Shown: positions 13,142-15,264 of the stretch, one piece after another
Numbering within the stretch: the stretch's first letter is position 1
Layout: each line of letters begins with the position of its first letter
NCBI GenBank assembly: GCA_964505385.1
Contig: CAZDIA010000055.1
Location: 1-15,264 of the forward strand
Length of the DNA stretch: 15,264 bases
Direction of reading: 5' to 3'
DNA from: SLJN01 sp964505385
GTDB lineage: Bacteria; Bacteroidota; Rhodothermia; Balneolales; Natronogracilivirgulaceae
Translations under genes and position numbers: made by a program
Notes under the pieces: model-generated
Seen by the model: the letters and a program-made list of their open reading frames with translations, nothing else
Databases searched by the model: none
What the model was told of the DNA's origin: nothing

Positions 13142-14266
13142 ATGAACAGGTTTTTTCTGACAATTTTACTTCTAATACCGCTACTCCTGTATAATGCTGA
13201 TCCGGCTATTTCAAATCCCGGCCTGGATAATGCATTTTATTTCGGACAGCTCAGAACGGGCTATTATGGATCTTACGATTACAGTGAGATTGACGTTGAA
13301 GATCATCTTCATGAAGCCCGTGCACGTTTTCGTATAGGTGCCGGCTATCATTTCACACCTCGTCTGACATTCCAGACCCGCCTTGCAGGCAGATACTCAA
13401 CAAACCAGGATAAGTTCCGGTTTTGGTTAGATCAAAATCTTCCGACGCGGAGCGGGTTACGCTTCGGGGATACCTCCATTGACATATTTGAAATGATTTG
13501 GTCACCCACAGAAAGGCTAACGCTAAGAGCAGGCCGGTTTCAATCCGGTTATAGGCTGAGATCAACCGTTGCCAAGGGACTTCATCGCTATGACAATCCC
13601 AATGTTCTGGTATCGTGGACGGATGGTATTAAGATCACTTGGCGGGCTTTCGACTCCTGGGATGTTGAATACACCGGCGAATTTAACTCAACTGACGGGC
13701 CGGGGTCTGTAGCGCGTGAGCCACTGGAGTTCTCGGAATCGGCTTCAAGATTTTCTCATACTTTGGTACTTGTGGATGCCGGAACAGAAGGTGCCTGGGA
13801 GCAGCGGGAGATCGGCTTCCATATCGTACCCTCTTCACTTCCTGATAATGGCGGGTTTGATCATTATTCCTTGCTGACCACCCGCCTGATCTATGAATTT
13901 GAACAACTCAATTGGGCTGGTGCCGACTATTTCCTCGGCTTTGAAGGCGGATTTGCCCCGACAGCTCCGGCTGTACCGGAGTTACATTCGCGGGAGAATG
14001 CATTTGCATTTCAGGTAGTGGGATATACCAAGGGTCTTTTAAAAGATACAAATCTCGGTTTGCTTTATGCCTTTGCTGATCCGGGTTGGCTTGTTTCCCC
14101 AAGCTTCAGACCGAACTCCCACTCCTATGAAGCCAGGTATCAACGTTTTTTTACCAGTAATCTATCGGCAGAAGTACGATATCGACTGCGCACCGATCCT
14201 TTTGTAGCGGAAGAAGAAGGCCGAAGAAACGGAGATGTGTACGCAAGGATCACTTACAGGTTTTGA
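13142..14266 (+). CDS. Porin-like outer-membrane beta-barrel protein
   Basis: This is a 374-residue protein with a signal peptide (MNRFFLTILLLIPLLLYNADPAIS, cleavage near residue 24). The mature chain consists of alternating polar/aromatic strands (ARARFRIGAGYHFTPRLTFQTRLAG, LTLRAGRFQSGYRL, LGLLYAFADPGWL, SAEVRYRLRTDP). It ends in YARITYRF, whose terminal Phe is the classic signal for BAM-dependent assembly in the outer membrane. The turn DSWDVEYTGEFN and repeated GR/R-x-G pairs resemble phosphate-selective or alginate-export type porins, but I cannot assign a substrate. The ATG at 13142 has an AAGG six bases upstream. It probably stands alone: the upstream gene is divergent and the downstream gap is 399 bases. 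Confidence 0.82.
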   Translation: MNRFFLTILLLIPLLLYNADPAISNPGLDNAFYFGQLRTGYYGSYDYSEIDVEDHLHEARARFRIGAGYHFTPRLTFQTRLAGRYSTNQDKFRFWLDQNLPTRSGLRFGDTSIDIFEMIWSPTERLTLRAGRFQSGYRLRSTVAKGLHRYDNPNVLVSWTDGIKITWRAFDSWDVEYTGEFNSTDGPGSVAREPLEFSESASRFSHTLVLVDAGTEGAWEQREIGFHIVPSSLPDNGGFDHYSLLTTRLIYEFEQLNWAGADYFLGFEGGFAPTAPAVPELHSRENAFAFQVVGYTKGLLKDTNLGLLYAFADPGWLVSPSFRPNSHSYEARYQRFFTSNLSAEVRYRLRTDPFVAEEEGRRNGDVYARITYRF

Positions 14267-14283
14267 GTGAAAATTTCAGGCCA

Positions 14284-14325
14284 AACTAATGCATAATTTA
14301 TTAGTTGCTTAAATTTGAATTAAGC
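14284..14325. other. Two adjacent short hairpins after the porin-like gene
   Basis: AACTAAT/ATTAGTT (14284-14290 with 14300-14306) is a perfect 7-bp stem. GCTTAA/TTAAGC (14307-14312 with 14320-14325) follows immediately and extends by two pairs with one bulged A. They begin 18 bases after the porin-like stop. They could end or stabilise that transcript, but no T-run follows, so this is not a clear intrinsic terminator. Confidence 0.35.
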
Positions 14326-14346
14326 CATTGATTAATACCACAACCC

Positions 14347-14413
14347 ACCCGAAAGGTCAGGCGCGCAGAGGGATGAGCCTGTTGCCTGTGTATTTACCGC
14401 GCCCCTTTCGGGT
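14347..14413. repeat. Long GC-rich hairpin, 16-bp stem with 3-base bulge
   Basis: ACCCGAAAGG (14347-14356) pairs with CCTTTCGGGT (14404-14413), and GGCGCG (14360-14365) pairs with CGCGCC (14398-14403). The only interruption is a three-base bulge TCA (14357-14359). The loop is 32 bases (14366-14397) and could fold further. This is the most stable predicted structure in the gap and is more GC-rich than its surroundings. It may be a mobile palindromic element or a structured RNA. Confidence 0.7.
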
Positions 14414-14452
14414 CTGTGTCAGCTAAAGTATTTATATGTTTGTTTGATGTTC

Positions 14453-14558
14453 GGCAGGCACGTTCCACGTTATGTAAACCGAAACCTACTATCTGGTGGC
14501 AATACTCAGAAACCATGGAACCTGCCTGCCCCGCACATGAACGAAGTGAGTGTCGGGG
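14453..14558. repeat. Compound inverted repeats with ERSECRG-type sequence
   Basis: The arms 14453-14467 (GGCAGGCACGTTCCA) and 14516-14530 (TGGAACCTGCCTGCC) are complementary at 14 of 15 positions around a 48-base centre. They lead straight into a second hairpin, CCCCGCAC (14529-14536) with GTGTCGGGG (14550-14558), which has one bulge and encloses the loop ATGAACGAAGTGA. In one plus frame this encodes HERSECRGNP. I recall similar peptides in spurious ORFs over dispersed repeats in other genomes. Confidence 0.6.
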
Positions 14559-14665
14559 AAACCCGAAGCCCGACGCCTCAACCCAGAACCCGGCAACTTC
14601 TTCATAAAAACGTCAGGATATAAATCGTTGTGTTAGTTACCTCTTAATCAAACCATCACACTTCT

Positions 14666-15264
14666 ATGAATCGGCGACAGTTTGTAAAAATAGCATCCGG
14701 GTTGTCCATGGGAATGGTTCTCCCTTGGAAAAGCAGGCACACAGGTTTCATAAGCGGCCGGGATACCGGTGATATGCTGAAAAAAGAAATCCCTTCAAGT
14801 GGTGAGATGATCCCGGCAGTCGGCATGGGAACTTACATCACATTTAATGTCGGCGGGGATACCGGGCTGCGCGACGACAGAACCGAGGTGCTCCAGCACT
14901 TTTTTGATCGTGGCGGCGGGATGATCGACTCCTCACCCATGTACGGCAGCTCCGAAGAAGTGATCGGCTACGGACTGCAACGCACGGATAATCAGGATAA
15001 CAAATTTTCAGCTACCAAAATATGGACCCGGCGAACCGGAGCCGGTCCCTCACAGATCGAAGATTCTCTTGATTTATGGGGCATTGATCAAATCGATCTG
15101 ATGCAGGTGCACAATCTGCTCAACCAGGAAAATCACCTTGAAACCATTCGGGAGTATAAGGAGGAAGGAAAAATCCGCTATGTCGGCCTGACGACCTCTC
15201 ATGGACGGCGGCACAGCGAGCTTGAGCAGATCATGGAAAATGAGCCTCTCGATTTTGTTCAGCT
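14666..15264 (+). CDS. Tat-exported aldo/keto reductase, N-terminal part (cut by window end)
   Basis: The ATG at 14666 opens a frame of 199 codons that runs off the window. The N-terminus NRRQFVKIASGLSMGMVLPW fits a twin-arginine signal (R3-R4, F6, K8, then a hydrophobic stretch), so the enzyme is probably folded with its cofactor in the cytosol and exported to the periplasm. The catalytic tetrad of the AKR superfamily is visible: D88 and Y93 in DSSPMYG, K118 in SATKIW, H149 in LMQVHN. The barrel's IRYVGLTT segment (about 171-178) also fits. AKRs reduce carbonyls with NADPH. The substrate is not predictable, and the C-terminal cofactor-binding part is outside the window. The start follows the gene-free region; no Shine-Dalgarno is seen. 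Confidence 0.9.
   Translation, partial: MNRRQFVKIASGLSMGMVLPWKSRHTGFISGRDTGDMLKKEIPSSGEMIPAVGMGTYITFNVGGDTGLRDDRTEVLQHFFDRGGGMIDSSPMYGSSEEVIGYGLQRTDNQDNKFSATKIWTRRTGAGPSQIEDSLDLWGIDQIDLMQVHNLLNQENHLETIREYKEEGKIRYVGLTTSHGRRHSELEQIMENEPLDFVQ

Larger units (their letters stand above)
14267..14665. other. Gene-free, hairpin-dense intergenic region
   Basis: These 399 bases between the porin-like gene and the aldo/keto reductase contain at least five inverted repeats in a row: 14284-14306, 14307-14325, 14347-14413, 14453-14530 and 14529-14558. A 63-codon plus frame (14416-14607) runs through the repeats, but its peptide (AHERSECRGNP) is the sort produced when dispersed repeats are translated, and I do not call it a gene. 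No known RNA family was recognised. Confidence 0.6.

Noticed and set aside
14416..14607. A 63-codon plus-strand frame before the aldo/keto reductase
   Set aside because: Built over inverted repeats, low-complexity peptide with AHERSECRGNP, no ribosome site; treated as repeat translation.

Overview
The window looks like chromosomal sequence from a Gram-negative, outer-membrane-bearing bacterium of the Bacteroidota/Rhodothermota/Balneolota type, with Balneolales my best guess. The evidence is a C-terminal-Phe beta-barrel, a secreted TPR-CHAT protein, mostly weak or absent Shine-Dalgarno sites, some TAnnTTTG-like -7 boxes, and many short palindromic intergenic repeats. Placement is by protein character and memory only; no marker gene is present.

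Layout. 1-2060 (minus) is the N-terminal 686 residues of a secreted TPR protein that enters a CHAT domain at the window edge. It is divergent from a possible 41-aa acidic ORF (2257-2382). 2406-3302 (minus) is a DDAH/amidinotransferase-fold hydrolase, divergent from a DUF58/VWA-like protein (3446-4387), which is followed closely by a small two-helix membrane protein (4403-4723). 4833-7023 is an OmpR-type response regulator and its HAMP histidine kinase. 7205-7765 (minus) is an exported protein of unknown function. 8139-9380 is an MgtC/SapB-DUF4010 membrane protein, followed by a Cu(I) P1B-type ATPase with two HMA domains (9460-11904). 12138-12212 is a probable 24-aa membrane peptide in its own small transcription unit ending in a very strong terminator. 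12459-12980 (minus) is a THEP1-type NTPase that appears to lack any ATG/GTG/TTG start and probably starts at ATT. 13142-14266 is a porin-like outer-membrane beta-barrel. 14666 to the end is a Tat-signal aldo/keto reductase, cut by the window.

The genes do not form one pathway. The clear functional units are the two-component pair, the DUF58 plus membrane-protein pair, and perhaps MgtC-like plus copper ATPase (same strand, 79 bp apart), giving metal/ion and envelope homeostasis next to a two-component sensor.

The least-explained parts are non-coding or tiny: the 24-aa peptide unit with a leader full of dyads (one very close to a LacI-family operator), the ATT-start NTPase, a REP-like inverted hairpin pair at 7898-7960, a dispersed TCGTTTCTCGTTA-type palindrome at 7054-7128 with a partial copy at 12355-12371, and a hairpin-rich 400-base gap at 14267-14665. 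No CRISPR array, insertion sequence, tRNA or rRNA was seen, and I found no convincing multi-gene defence system.
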